From contig NC_052130.1 of assembly GCF_012273895.1 (NCBI RefSeq), positions 4,402,001-4,466,000 of the forward strand: DNA of 64,000 bases. Direction: 5' to 3'. The translations under genes were made by a program, and so were the position numbers. Numbering within the stretch: the stretch's first letter is position 1; each line of letters opens with the position of its first letter. Origin of the DNA: Zerene cesonia. Lineage: Eukaryota; Arthropoda; Insecta; Lepidoptera; Pieridae. The notes below the pieces were generated by a model. It was not told the origin of the DNA. It ran no database searches and worked only from the letters and a program-made list of their open reading frames with translations. Positions 22,276 through 33,235 of this stretch are shown piece by piece.

Positions 22276-22502
22276 CTAGCTGCGACCCGCGGTTTCACCC
22301 GCGTAAGTCCGTATCCTGTAAGGAATATCGGGATAAAAAGTTTCCTATACGTTATTCCAGTTGTCCTGCTGTCTATGTACCAAATTTCATTGCAATCGGT
22401 TCTGTAGTTTTTGCGTGAAAGAGCAACAAACACACACACATCCTTACAAACTTTCGCATTTATAATAAGGAGGAAGGAAGTAGCAAGAATATTAGTAGGA
22501 TA
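22276..22502 (-). mobile_element. Helitron-like element H1 with 25-bp insertion near its 5' end
   Basis: Minus-strand H1. Between TTTATAAT and AATATTAGTAGGA the copy carries a purine-rich insertion (AAGGAGGAAGGAAGTAGCAAG) at about 22466-22489. Confidence 0.75.
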
Positions 22503-22879
22503 GGATTGACCTTCCACCCATGGATTTGTCTGCATATTTATAGGAAAAGATGAGAGAAGAAGAGAAAGAGTCTCGTGGTTTCTTTCGCATATCTCCGATT
22601 CTGTCGGATTTCGACCATGGTTGTACTATCTAACTATTATAATATGGTATGAACGAAATGAAAAATATTTTTAGAAATAGCGATTAAAAATACATTTTGT
22701 AAGTTTATTTCAGAGTCAATTTTCTAGGGTACTCGTTAGTAATTGGATACTGTTATTGTTTACATAAAAAATGGCTGTTGACAGCTTATCGCGATCTCTT
22801 GGGGGATCGGAAAGTATCCAAATAAGACTAACTACTGAAATTTACAAGAAAACTTGGACTTTTCGACTGTATCTTAATA

Positions 22880-22960
22880 CTAGCATTTACCCGCGGCTTC
22901 GCAAGGGTTTATTTTGGAGTAGTGCAATAGATTGCGTAGTTATATATTAGTTTATACATA
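22880..22960 (-). mobile_element. Helitron-like 3' terminal fragment
   Basis: CTAGCATTTACCCGCGGCTT at 22880 in reverse orientation matches the CTAG-plus-hairpin type terminus. The distal sequence matches no other family here. Confidence 0.4.
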
Positions 22961-23435
22961 TGATCATAGGGTACGACAGAGAAAGCGACTTTCTTTTATA
23001 TTGACCATTTAAAACTTCATGTATCCATCACAAATAATTACAATTGGTTTAGCAGTAATTTTTGCATTTATAATTTTGGTTTAAATAATTTAATAAAATT
23101 TGTTTGTTATCGTCTTTATAAAATTCATAAGTCACTTCATGAGTTTTTCTTTTAACCGACGTTACCAAAAACGAAAAACGTTCTAAATTCGATTGTTTTT
23201 TTATTTTATTTTGTAATCCGATAATTCCAAAGGTTATCAACCGATGGGCGTGATTCTATTTTTGCTTTGATAGGAAATAGTTGCTTTAGTTCAATTTTAG
23301 AATGTGGAGTGGTAATCAGGGTTGTCGGTGACATTTTCTATAGAAAATTTAGTTACTTTTATATTTTCCTTGATATTCTTTTAACGATTTCTACTTAAAT
23401 CTCTCTATATATATACAAAAGAAAGCGGTGTTAGT

Positions 23436-23630
23436 TACACTTCTTATAACTCAAGAACGGATTAACCGATTTGGTTGGAAATTTGTGCAGAGATAGCTTA
23501 TAACCCGGACACGGACATAGGAAAGTTTTTATTCTGGAGATCCCATGGGAACGGGAGCATGCGAGGAAAACCCCGGGTCTATCTTTGATGCGACTACGCG
23601 TGCAAAGCCGCTTACGGAAAGCTGATTTCC
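23436..23630 (+). mobile_element. Helitron-like element H8, partial
   Basis: AACTCAAGAACGGATTAACC, ATTTGGTTGGAAATTTGTGC, GATCCCATGGGAACGGGAGC and CTACGCGTGCAAAGCCGC follow the architecture of these elements, but a clean CTAG end is missing. Confidence 0.45.
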
Positions 23631-24149
23631 TATATATGAACATCTGCTATGGCAAATAAAAATAACTGTTTTTTATAATTTATGGAACGAATAAAATCAA
23701 TTTTTCAATGTAATACTCTAGTCTTCTTCATCTTCGATTAGCATTTCTCCCTTTTAAAAACTCTCCAATCTGAAACAAAAAGCTTTTATTACATTTTGGA
23801 CCTTTAATATATCCTTCAATATAACTTTAATATGTCCGTATGTCGCAAAAATTTATTTTCTTACCCCAACGCAAAAAGTTATGTTGCTAAAAGTTTGACG
23901 TCAATGTCTGTGTGTGAGTGTGTCCGTCCGTCGCATCAAACATCTTAAATGATTCTGATAATTTTTATTTTTCATTTTTCATCCAAAGTGCGCTTGCGTT
24001 GGCTTATATACCTATGCAATTTATTATAAACAATAGTATTCTAATAGATAAGCCCTTTCGTTTTATATCCATGAATATGTGGCTATTTATGATTTCTATT
24101 GAATATCGATACGAACACTCCCGACACCTCACAAAAAAACTCATCTAAA

Positions 24150-25051
24150 GTCAGTTTGGTCGCGAGATACAAACTAGCACACTTACAAACAGACAAGTCA
24201 AACTAAATAACAACTCTCCATTTTATCGTCGGGGGTTAAAAAATTTGTGAATTCACCATATAAGCTACATTGTTCATGTTGCCATTAAACTAAACTGTAA
24301 CACACTAAAAATAAATACTAAAACTCAAAGACTCATTTAAAATGTACATAGTACATTTAAACTTTATACGCCGCCCATAAATAATGTTTTGACGTTTCAA
24401 AAGTATTATTTGCGACATGAAAATGCGCCGCTGTATACCATCCTAACTTCTGTACGATCTGTCTTGAGAAACAGTATTTTACAATCACAAGGGAGCAGTA
24501 TATTACGTGTATTGCTATTTTATTATCGTTTAGAAATTGAGTCGAGGCATTGCAACGTGAAGCTTCATACATTATATTATGGATAACGGGTTTACTGATG
24601 GTTTTTGGATCATGTTTAGTTTCAATGATTGTTTAACTAGCATATTAACAACATAAAGAAATCAAAATGAAACATTAATTTATTCAGCTAGACTTCATTT
24701 AGAAGTGTTTATGACAAAATAATAATAACCTATTTGTACTGCTACCGTGATTTAAGCTATAAGGTTAGGTTAAGTGTTTGATTTATAAACAAATTTGAAT
24801 TTGAATAATTTACCACCCCGTCGGAAATAGAGAAAACCGGCATGAAACTCTGTAGTTGCTCTTTTAAAATCATATCAATGTGGATTACGATGGATCACCT
24901 CATCCCAGAATTTAATTAATCCTCTCTCTCCCAACTAATACATATCGAACAACATTATTAAATTAAGTCCCACCAAATCTTTTGATACTATCAGAAATTT
25001 CGTTATACAAGCGAATTCCTTGTACCAAGAAATAGAAAAAACGGAAAAACA
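24150..25051. other. AT-rich spacer
   Basis: Overlapping short frames around 24357-24586 on both strands have no splice or homology support. Confidence 0.4.
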
Positions 25052-25097
25052 AGGAAAACCTAACGCAATGGGGTAGTGCATTGCATTAGGTTTTCCT
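25052..25097. repeat. Hairpin, 19-bp arms with one mismatch
   Basis: AGGAAAACCTAACGCAATG (25052-25070) pairs with CATTGCATTAGGTTTTCCT (25079-25097) except at one C/T position. The 8-nt loop is GGGTAGTG. Confidence 0.85.
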
Positions 25098-25345
25098 AAT
25101 ACGATTTTAATTGAACCGCCAAACCCAAAAACTTTTTAATTCTGTATGAATACGCACAACATATTCTGATTCAGCCGAGAATAAAACCTATAGTATACAA
25201 TATTAACAGCTATTTACCAAAAATGGCTTCATTGCGGTAATTTCGTTGAATTTAATCTTTAAATAGGGGTGATCAATAAAGCCTATTTGCTTACTCCCGA
25301 ATGGTATACGGAAATGTGGGTGGGGAACAATATGGGTCAAGTAAA

Positions 25346-25480
25346 CAATTATCAACCGACTTCGAAATATGTGGAGGCTTTCAGCTGAATTTTTTGCGTT
25401 TCTTACCATAACTCTTTAATGGATCAACTGATTTATACGATTGTTTTTTTTTTTATTTGAAAGCTGCCTCCCACGTGTAC
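25346..25480 (+). repeat. Dispersed AACCGACTTC repeat
   Basis: CAACCGACTTCGAAATATGT, GGAGGCTTTCAGCTGAA and ATGGATCAACTGATTTATAC match the pattern of the 7678 and 33624 repeats. Confidence 0.4.
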
Positions 25481-26190
25481 CCGCATGTACCCGTACCCGT
25501 TTAAATATTGTCTAGTTTCGATAATTTGTAAGAGGTTTTTTGTTAAAAATAATTATGTAAATAATTATAAATTTAAGCCTTTCAGAGTATCCACATAAAT
25601 TTTAAACGCATTTCTTACAGCTTATTTCGGTATTTTATTGTAGTCTATTAATGCATATATTTATTGGTATTTAGAATTAAATAAAAATTGAAACTTGTGT
25701 TTTATTAACGACATTTTTACACATTTAGCAGTTAATTGCAAGTTAGAATTTATTTAACGTAGAAATGCTAGAGCCATTAGTAAGATAGACACATTAAAAA
25801 CTTTTTTTAAAAACCTCATTACAATCAAAGAACAGTATGTTCCATGTCGTTGGAATAAGTCGAAATATGATATGATATCATAATAATATCGATTTGATTT
25901 ATAGAATATATAAAAGATAAGGAAAAATCTTAAATCTCAGTTACAACATGCCCATAAATGAAAAAAAAAACATATAATTTTTTTTCAGATGCGTGTTAAA
26001 TGAATTTCTGTACTTTAATAGATATTTAAATATGTTTTTTTCCACGCTTCGTTCATTTATGACGGTGTAAATTGACACAATGTCACAGCGAGTCAATTAT
26101 GTAAATATGGTAGGGATATTATAAAAAATTAAGTGCTTAGTTCTTATATTTCTGATAAGAGATGTATCTCTTTAAATACTTTAACACAAT
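25481..26190. other. AT-rich spacer
   Basis: No supported feature. Confidence 0.4.
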
Positions 26191-26192
26191 TA

Positions 26193-26357
26193 ATTTTTAG
26201 TTTTATAGCATTGAAATGCTTTATAAATGAGAAATTTTGAAAGAATAGAAAAATAGATAAATTGAAAAATCAATTTATTTCCTGCACGTCCGCCCGGTAT
26301 GGAAACCCGACTCATCGATTTTGAAGTCCGAGGTTCTCATCACTGAGCCACCACTGC
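26193..26357 (-). mobile_element. Composite SINE: S1 head with tail T
   Basis: On the minus strand the S1 tRNA-like head (GCAGTGGTGGCTCAGTGATG ... GTGCAGG) is followed not by the S1 body but by a different tail: TTCTATTCTTTCAAAATTTC, CATTTATAAAGCATTTCAAT, GCTATAAAACTAAAAATTAA. The same tail occurs alone at 41669-41766 and behind another tRNA-like head at 62294. Confidence 0.7.
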
Positions 26358-27599
26358 TAAATTAATAGTTAAATAGAAAAAAATAATCATATCAAAATTA
26401 ATTGAACCAGTATGCAATCAAATCAGTGACAGAAACTAAGATATTTTTACATTTCCATATTTAAAAATCACGAATCATATATGTCTAATTATGTATACTA
26501 AAATTGTACAAATATATGAAGAACAAAACCGCATTTTCAATTTAAATCGGTTAATTGTTATTATAAAGATATGCTCATCCACAGATAAAAAATCTTTAAG
26601 CAGAAAATACGAAACTTAAAAGAGAAGAGAGGCTGCACTGGGTTCAGACGATATAATCTTTATTTCTTATTCATCGCAACGAGAAACGCTCGGAAAAATC
26701 TTTGCTTGAATAATGGAATTTTGCTTAGACAGTGAAATTTCCGTATTTTGTTTATTATTTTGTATTTATATTTATGATTTAATATTTTGGAAAGAGCTAT
26801 CTAAAGGTTTAAGGTTGTATAAAGTTACGTTATATAATAATAATCATATTTAATACAATAGAAAATTATTACAATACGTATGTGTGTGTGTGTGCGTGTA
26901 AGTATGTGTGATGTTTCAGAATTTCATTGAATTCTGTTGTAGATTACAGACTAGACATTCAAAGATTCATTTACGTTTCAATGGGCATAGAAAATTTTAG
27001 GAAAATCTGAATTAATGTGCTTTACTATGTGTTCTCCTTCGTGCATAAGGTCTTAATTTGGATTTTAATTATAATTATACGATTTTTTTATTATTATATC
27101 ACAATTATTATTATAACATTATATGCACACTAATTTTAAGTTGCTTTAATCTGTCTTGTATCGACTCAAATCGAATCAGTGGGTTTATAACCCATGGGCG
27201 TGATTCTTTTTGTCTTCGATAGGAAATGTATTTTCATTTGGTCCCTTTTAGAATATAGAGTAGGACGGTATACCCCAGGGACGACAATGTCCTTTTCGTA
27301 GAAAATTATTATTTCTATAAAATTAATAAACCATAAATTCGATTATCTGTGCATTTTGAATTGAGCTAGCGATAAAAATCGGTAAAAATTAATAACAAAT
27401 AATTAATGTAGATATTAAATACGATAATTTGTGCATACATTCGAACGTTATTAATGTAAGTCGTTTCATTTTCCTTTGTTATATTGACAGCCTCGTTCAT
27501 GCGAAAAAGTAATATGGTGCTTATTTTTTTTTAACAGAAATGAAAAACAGTTCAAACTTATCCTTCTTTCCTACTGACGTTATTAATGTGACAGTAACA
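26358..27599. other. AT-rich spacer with a TG microsatellite
   Basis: A (TG)n-like run at about 26880-26910. Otherwise nothing recognised. Confidence 0.4.
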
Positions 27600-27794
27600 G
27601 AGCCTGTCCACCTGAAATTTAGAGTAGATATAGTTTCGAGATCTGAGAAAGGATAAATGATGGTTCTCCTGAAAGTTTTCAAGGAGTTTTCTCCTGGAAA
27701 TTCCATGGAAACTGAAACAGTTCGGGAAATGTCTCATGACTTATATAGAGACATTTTGCATTGCTACGCAAGCGAAACGTGGGCGCAAAGCTAG
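27600..27794 (+). mobile_element. Helitron-like element, H8-type
   Basis: Ends GGGCGCAAAGCTAG at 27794. The body has TTCTCCTGGAAATTCCATGG and GCTACGCAAGCGAAACG. The left boundary is uncertain. Confidence 0.45.
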
Positions 27795-27898
27795 TAACAA
27801 AAGTGTAGGATGTTTCCTAATGGTGTCTCCATTCTCCGGGAAGTTCATTCACAAAATGACAAAAGCAGTCTTTGTTCCATATAAATTACTAGCTGCGC

Positions 27899-28095
27899 CC
27901 CGCGGTTTTACCCGTGTAAGTCCGTATCCTGTAGGAATATTGGGACAAATAGTTGCCTATATGTTATTCCAGTTGTCCAACTGTCTAAGTACCAAATTTT
28001 TTTGCAATCGGTTCAGCAGTTTTTGCGTGAAAGAGCAACAAACACACACACATTCTTACAAACTTTCGCATTTATAATATTAGTCGGAAGTAGGA
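27899..28095 (-). mobile_element. Helitron-like element H1
   Basis: Complete minus-strand copy. CTAG end at 27899-27902; 5' end at ATATTAGTCGGAAGTAGGA with a small insertion. It lies just downstream of the Kazal-like exon on that exon's strand. Confidence 0.8.
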
Positions 28096-28110
28096 TGTCA
28101 TTTTATAAAG

Positions 28111-28950
28111 CTAATTTGTTATAATTAAACTACGAGTTGAAGAAACAATCTCACTCCGCCAAGTATTGCAGTTTTCGTATTGCATTTCGCAATAGTTTGC
28201 GAAGTTCCTGTATTCGCCGCCGTAACTCCTCCCGCAGATTTCTTGAGCTCTGTAATATCGATGTATATTTGAAGCTAGGTATTTATTTAAAACCAAATTA
28301 ATCGAGTATTTTCCCCGGCTTCCTACTTATAGTGATATGATGCAATAGATACGTTCTAAGATAAATATCTCTTTCAAAAATAGTACGACGTTCTTGGAAG
28401 GGAAGTACCACTCTAGATTCTAAAATGGGATCAATGACAAAAATTAATTATGAATAAAAAACATCAATCCTTTGAAAATGTCTGTAAATTACTTGTGTAC
28501 TGTAAATAAAAAATAAAAATTAACCCATGTAGTAATCGAAAGAGAAAAATAATTTTGAAGTCACTATGAGAACCATCTTTGTTTTTGGGAACTTCTTCGG
28601 CTATGTTATTGTTATATAATGTATGTTCGATATAATTTTATTTTGCGTTTACTATTTAATAGCTCCGTGAGTTTGACCGATTGAGGTACTCTTTTGTAGA
28701 ATATAATTATATAGAATCACCGTAATTTCCATTGTGTTTGATTCCTAACATAATTTTAATGTAACATAATTATATAATGTTTGAATTTCATATAATACTT
28801 ACTTGTAGCCAGCTGGACAGTTCTCAAGGAAATTCTTACATCCTTTTACGAAGAAGTCAGTTGCCCAGAACACGGTGTCCCTCGGGTATTTGAGTTGGGG
28901 CTTTCTATATTTTGCAAAAACAAACGTGGCTGACATCAAGAGGAATATAA
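28111..28950 (-). CDS. Kazal-like secreted protein, two exons (partial gene)
   Basis: Minus-strand exon 28803-28950 lies between TATTTTCAG and CAA|GTAAGT. The next exon starts at 28249 after GATATTACAG. The first ends in phase 2 (AA) and the second starts with A, completing Lys. The joined reading is a hydrophobic stretch (IFLLMSATFVFA), a basic spacer (KYRKPQLKYPRD), then GCKNFLENCPAGY and EICGRSYGGEYRNFANYCEM with QYENCNT. The order C-x6-C ... CG ... Y-R-x-F-x-N-x-C-x-M ... N-C resembles insect non-classical Kazal domains (serine protease inhibitor-like, extracellular). Only five cysteines are present, so a sixth may lie in another exon. The second exon either reads to a stop at 28111-28113 or ends at a GTGAGA donor after 28155. 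The first exon needs one base from an upstream exon, unless translation starts at its internal ATG. The family call is by motif only. Confidence 0.5.
28155..28249 (-). CDS. Exon of the Kazal-like gene: last three cysteines seen
   Basis: 95 bases if the GTGAGA donor at 28149-28154 is used (1 + 31 codons + 1, ending in phase 1). Otherwise the frame continues to 28111. It encodes the CG ... YRNFANYC ... NC core. Confidence 0.45.
28803..28950 (-). CDS. Exon of the Kazal-like gene: leader and first two cysteines
   Basis: 148 bases: two bases of a split codon, 48 codons, two bases. The hydrophobic residues just before AKYRK look like the core and cleavage region of a signal peptide whose Met lies upstream or at the internal ATG. 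Confidence 0.5.
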
Positions 28951-28982
28951 CTGAAAATATGTTCAAAATATAATATTCTTAT

Positions 28983-29160
28983 TAAGAAATTAAAGACTTT
29001 TTAACGGATGATTTATTCATTATATTATTTAACCCGACGTTTCGAACATATTACAGCGAGCGTGGTCTCAGGGAGACAAAAAGATGTTAAAAGTTTTTAA
29101 TTTCCCAATGTATAATACTCACATAAAATCAAACACAAGAAAATAAAATATTCTTATTGT
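28983..29160. mobile_element. Palindromic MITE M1
   Basis: Left arm AAATTAAAGACTTTTTAACG and right arm GTTAAAAGTTTTTAATTTCC are inverted. The centre contains ACCCGACGTTTCGAACA and AGCGAGCGTGGTCTCAGGGA. An outer segment (CTCACATAAAATCAAACACA) matches the reverse complement of the flank of the 39700 copy. It sits in the first visible intron of the Kazal-like gene. Confidence 0.65.
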
Positions 29161-29289
29161 TAAAATTAGGCCAATTTTAATTGCGGTAGGGAGGTTCCAG
29201 CTTTTGAATAGGAAAGAAACATCAACATCGGGTCAACCAGTCGAAAGAAAACCCGTGAGATCGCCAGCTTAAAACTATTCCATGTCCTT

Positions 29290-29405
29290 TCTAAGTCTCA
29301 GGATTACCTTCGTACATAATTTCCATAAAATCAGTTCAGGCGCTTAGGCGTGAAAAACAGACGGACAGAGAGATAGACAGGTTACATTCACATTTATAAT
29401 ATTAT
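29290..29405 (-). mobile_element. Helitron-like H4 fragment
   Basis: ATAAAATCAGTTCAGGCGCT, AGGCGTGAAAAACAGACGGA and ACATTCACATTTATAATATT match the 5' half of H4 in reverse orientation. Confidence 0.5.
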
Positions 29406-29697
29406 TTAGTTATATATTTGAGCATCGTACTAAACTACGCTATAGGAAATAAGTTAAAGTTTACTACTCAACGGACATTAATATTATTATAATGGAATTC
29501 CTATATTTTAAACAAACAAAATACTTGATTCTCAATTAATATTCATAAATCAATATTGATAAAATTACATCCTAATATATTTGAATTATTCATGATATAC
29601 GATATTGTCTTATCAAATTAGATGCCCTGTTTAATACAATTTAACTATCTGTACTTATGAAACATAAAGGAATAAACATGATTTTAGTTATAGTCTA
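29406..29697. other. AT-rich spacer
   Basis: Nothing recognised. Confidence 0.35.
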
Positions 29698-29718
29698 AGA
29701 TCCGGCCGCGTGATTTAT

Positions 29719-30217
29719 ACGTTCATATGTTTGTTTAATAATATATAATTTTTATCAATATTTATAACTAAACCAATGCCGATCCGCAAAGGTGCCCATC
29801 CAAATTTGGCCGCAATTAATTTCAATTAAAATGTAATTAATTATTTATTTTTGAACTATTACGTTCACTTGTAATTGTTAAAAGATATATTTCATTAGAA
29901 AGATATTTACCTGAGATACCGAAAAAGTTCAAGGTGCCATCTCTCACTTGGCCGCAACCTAATGTCAGCCAGGTGTAAACAGGTATACTTTTGTGAAATA
30001 TATACGTTCATAATGTATTATCATGTGATACATACCAAATCGAAGATTAATTTTTTCTCTACATGATGAGATATAGGTGCCTATGCAAAAATGCCCGCAA
30101 ATAGTGGTTGCCAGCGATTAAAGATAAATAAAAGCGAGAGAAACTTACGATAAACACCGTTTGTCAAATAAAGATAGAGCATGCCAGCTGCTTGTCATTT
30201 TTATGCTACTGCGCATG
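29719..30217. repeat. Diverged tandem array, 142-143 bp period
   Basis: GGTGCC followed by a TTGGCCGCAA-like block starts at 29791, 29933 and 30076. ACGTTCA starts at 29719, 29861 and 30004. Both markers give spacings of 142 or 143. Between markers similarity is weak, so the units are old or only partly conserved. Confidence 0.5.
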
Positions 30218-30480
30218 CGTCTATAGATAAGGTGCTCAACTAGTACCTCGGGTATTTGCTTGGAGTTTAAAATTCTCCAAAAATTGAGCAGTAAAAATAA
30301 TATGTCATAATAATAAAAAAAAAAAAGAGTAGTAGTAGTAGTATTGAATAGAAATTTTTATGACAATTTTTATAAGGACCGAAAATAAACGAAAATTAAT
30401 ATTGTTAAAAATTGTAAAAAAAAAATCGATTTATCGCCCCTATATACTAAATTTCATGAAAATCGTTGGAGCCGATTCCG

Positions 30481-30502
30481 ATTATATATATATATATATA
30501 TA
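30481..30502. repeat. (TA)n microsatellite at the gap edge
   Basis: TA repeat ending a Helitron-like stretch (AAATTTCATGAAAATCGTTG upstream). It may be why the assembly broke here. Confidence 0.8.
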
Positions 30503-30514
30503 CAAATACAAGAA

Positions 30515-31514
30515 NNNNNNNNNNNNNNNNNNNNNNNNNNNNNNNNNNNNNNNNNNNNNNNNNNNNNNNNNNNNNNNNNNNNNNNNNNNNNNNNNNNNNN
30601 NNNNNNNNNNNNNNNNNNNNNNNNNNNNNNNNNNNNNNNNNNNNNNNNNNNNNNNNNNNNNNNNNNNNNNNNNNNNNNNNNNNNNNNNNNNNNNNNNNNN
30701 NNNNNNNNNNNNNNNNNNNNNNNNNNNNNNNNNNNNNNNNNNNNNNNNNNNNNNNNNNNNNNNNNNNNNNNNNNNNNNNNNNNNNNNNNNNNNNNNNNNN
30801 NNNNNNNNNNNNNNNNNNNNNNNNNNNNNNNNNNNNNNNNNNNNNNNNNNNNNNNNNNNNNNNNNNNNNNNNNNNNNNNNNNNNNNNNNNNNNNNNNNNN
30901 NNNNNNNNNNNNNNNNNNNNNNNNNNNNNNNNNNNNNNNNNNNNNNNNNNNNNNNNNNNNNNNNNNNNNNNNNNNNNNNNNNNNNNNNNNNNNNNNNNNN
31001 NNNNNNNNNNNNNNNNNNNNNNNNNNNNNNNNNNNNNNNNNNNNNNNNNNNNNNNNNNNNNNNNNNNNNNNNNNNNNNNNNNNNNNNNNNNNNNNNNNNN
31101 NNNNNNNNNNNNNNNNNNNNNNNNNNNNNNNNNNNNNNNNNNNNNNNNNNNNNNNNNNNNNNNNNNNNNNNNNNNNNNNNNNNNNNNNNNNNNNNNNNNN
31201 NNNNNNNNNNNNNNNNNNNNNNNNNNNNNNNNNNNNNNNNNNNNNNNNNNNNNNNNNNNNNNNNNNNNNNNNNNNNNNNNNNNNNNNNNNNNNNNNNNNN
31301 NNNNNNNNNNNNNNNNNNNNNNNNNNNNNNNNNNNNNNNNNNNNNNNNNNNNNNNNNNNNNNNNNNNNNNNNNNNNNNNNNNNNNNNNNNNNNNNNNNNN
31401 NNNNNNNNNNNNNNNNNNNNNNNNNNNNNNNNNNNNNNNNNNNNNNNNNNNNNNNNNNNNNNNNNNNNNNNNNNNNNNNNNNNNNNNNNNNNNNNNNNNN
31501 NNNNNNNNNNNNNN
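30515..31514. other. Assembly gap, 1000 N
   Basis: Third fixed-size N run, lying inside the element bounded by the 65-bp inverted repeats. Confidence 0.99.
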
Positions 31515-31969
31515 AATATCGATAAAAATTATGTATTATTAATCAAACATATGAACGTATAAATCACGCGGCCGGATCTCGTACTATTAAAATAAGGAAT
31601 GAATGAAAAACATACATATCGGAATTTTCATAACTAATATTCACTTCACATGAAAGTTGCTGCGATAACTGCAGAGGCTCTCAACTCCTTTTCACATAAA
31701 AATCAGCATGTAATTTTCTTTTTGCAAATATATAATAAACTATATATAATATCACAGATTTTACTTATAGCGAAATAGATGTTTCATGACAATTTTATTC
31801 TTATTCAATTTCTGTTTTTTAGTTTATTTTTTATTTTAATGCTTAAGTTTATTTTTTGGTTTCATGTACGACAGTGTGGTGCTAGAAGGACGATTTCTTG
31901 CTTTTTGCTTTAATGATTTTCTGTGAGGCTGTTTAATCAAATACTGTATAATTTATGAAAAATTCCTAC

Positions 31970-32127
31970 CCGTAGTAATATCGGGATAAAAAGTTGCCTA
32001 TATATTATTCCAGTTGTTCATCTGTCCACGTACCATTTCATTGCAATCGGCTATGCAGTTTTTGCGTGAAAGTGCAACAAACACACACACATCCTTGCAA
32101 ACTTTCGCATTTATAATTAGTAGGATA
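31970..32127 (-). mobile_element. Helitron-like element H1, CTAG end missing
   Basis: Starts inside the 3' part (GTAGTAATATCGGGATAAAA) and runs to TTATAATTAGTAGGA. Confidence 0.7.
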
Positions 32128-32574
32128 AGAAGGAGTAGGATTATTTATAAACTGTCTTAAAATATACGCATATTTTATGGTAAATATACGTATTATCACG
32201 GTTTTTAAACAAGTTAACGCATTTACTTTTAATAATGATGAAATATGCTGCTTTTCAAGGGGTATAAAAACACATAAGTTGTAGCGAAGTTGTGATTTAT
32301 CTTATAAAGTTTGCGATGTTCCCTGAGTCGAGCAAGCTACTTTTCATATATAAATATTATGCTGACAAAGCTGAAGCTTGTAGAATTATAATTATAGAAT
32401 AAGAACTTAACTTAAGACTAATTTTAGATAAAACTGTCATTTAGGTTTAAATCTAAAATGTGTGAAAAAATGAATAAGCTTTATATTAACAATAAAAATA
32501 GAACTTCATAACAGAATATTCGAGAAAAAAAATTAAATGACTACTTGCAATTTTTAGTGAGAAAATCTTGTATA

Positions 32575-32650
32575 AATACTAACGACCATCGGGAGAGAGC
32601 CGTGGGTTATGCCGGATTCTAACGACCAAAAATTAACAACTAGCCCCGCT
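32575..32650 (-). mobile_element. Fragment of the retroposon seen at 50392
   Basis: GAGCCGTGGGTTATGCCGGA followed by TTCTAACGACCAAAAATTAA is the reverse complement of the TTTTGGTCGGTAGGAATCCG and CATAACCCACGGC segment of the 50392-50547 insertion, with small differences. Confidence 0.6.
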
Positions 32651-33060
32651 TAACATGATGGTTTATCGTCTAAACTCCTAATTAGTAGGCCTGATTCCTT
32701 ACTGATACATTAAAGTAGATAGATGATGCTGCTAAAAACGATTTGAAACTTCCTTAGAAGAAGTTCTACATTTAATACATAGGTACTACTAAAATGTCAA
32801 AATAATAAAATACGCAAATGTTTACAAGCACTGAATCATTTGTAATAAAATTGATATTTTACGTTTTTTTTATGTTATTTCTATAATAGAAAGTGATATT
32901 TGATATTTTAAATTTTAAATTTACTATGGCGTAAGGGACGTTTTACCTTCCTTATGATAGTAGATTACTGGCAATTGCTATAAACTGTGATGACGCGTGG
33001 TATATCAAATCTGTAATACTTACTGAATATAAATCATTTAAATGCATAGTTTAGCAAGTA

Positions 33061-33235
33061 TCCTACTAATATATAGTGTGTGTTGGTTGCTCTTTCACGC
33101 AAAAACTACTGAACCGGTTGCAATAAAATTCGGTACGTAGATAGCTGGACACCTGGAATAATATACAGACAAGTTTTAATCCGATATTCCTACGGGATAC
33201 GGACTTACGCGGGTGAAACCGCGAGGCGCAGCTAG
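33061..33235 (+). mobile_element. Helitron-like element H1 with 5' deletion
   Basis: TCCTACTAATAT jumps directly to GTGTGTGTTGGTTGC, dropping about 25 bases. The rest is complete to the CTAG. Confidence 0.75.

Larger units (their letters stand above)
29698..31579. mobile_element. Element with 65-bp terminal inverted repeats spanning the third gap
   Basis: The left arm 29698-29762 begins AGATCCGGCCGCGTGATTTA. The right arm 31515-31579 is its reverse complement with three mismatches in 65. The right arm runs straight into the gap, so the true repeat could be longer. Inside the left half, motifs recur every 142-143 bp. No clear target duplication flanks the arms (GTCTA on the left, CGTAC on the right). 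The interior between arm and gap has no long frame. A DNA transposon with long TIRs, possibly large because the gap size is unknown, fits best. A local inverted duplication or a scaffolding artefact is the alternative. Confidence 0.6.

Noticed and set aside
23918..24148. 76-codon plus-strand frame with a hydrophobic N-terminus
   Set aside because: AT-rich composition, no splice sites or recognisable motif, and its residue make-up is what AT-rich random DNA gives.
29911..29958. Minus-strand 48-bp segment with a CTCAG|GTAAAT donor that would extend the Kazal-like leader in frame
   Set aside because: It lies in the 142-bp repeat array inside the inverted-repeat element, has no in-frame Met, and its reading is mirrored by the neighbouring repeat units. 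The fit is probably coincidental.
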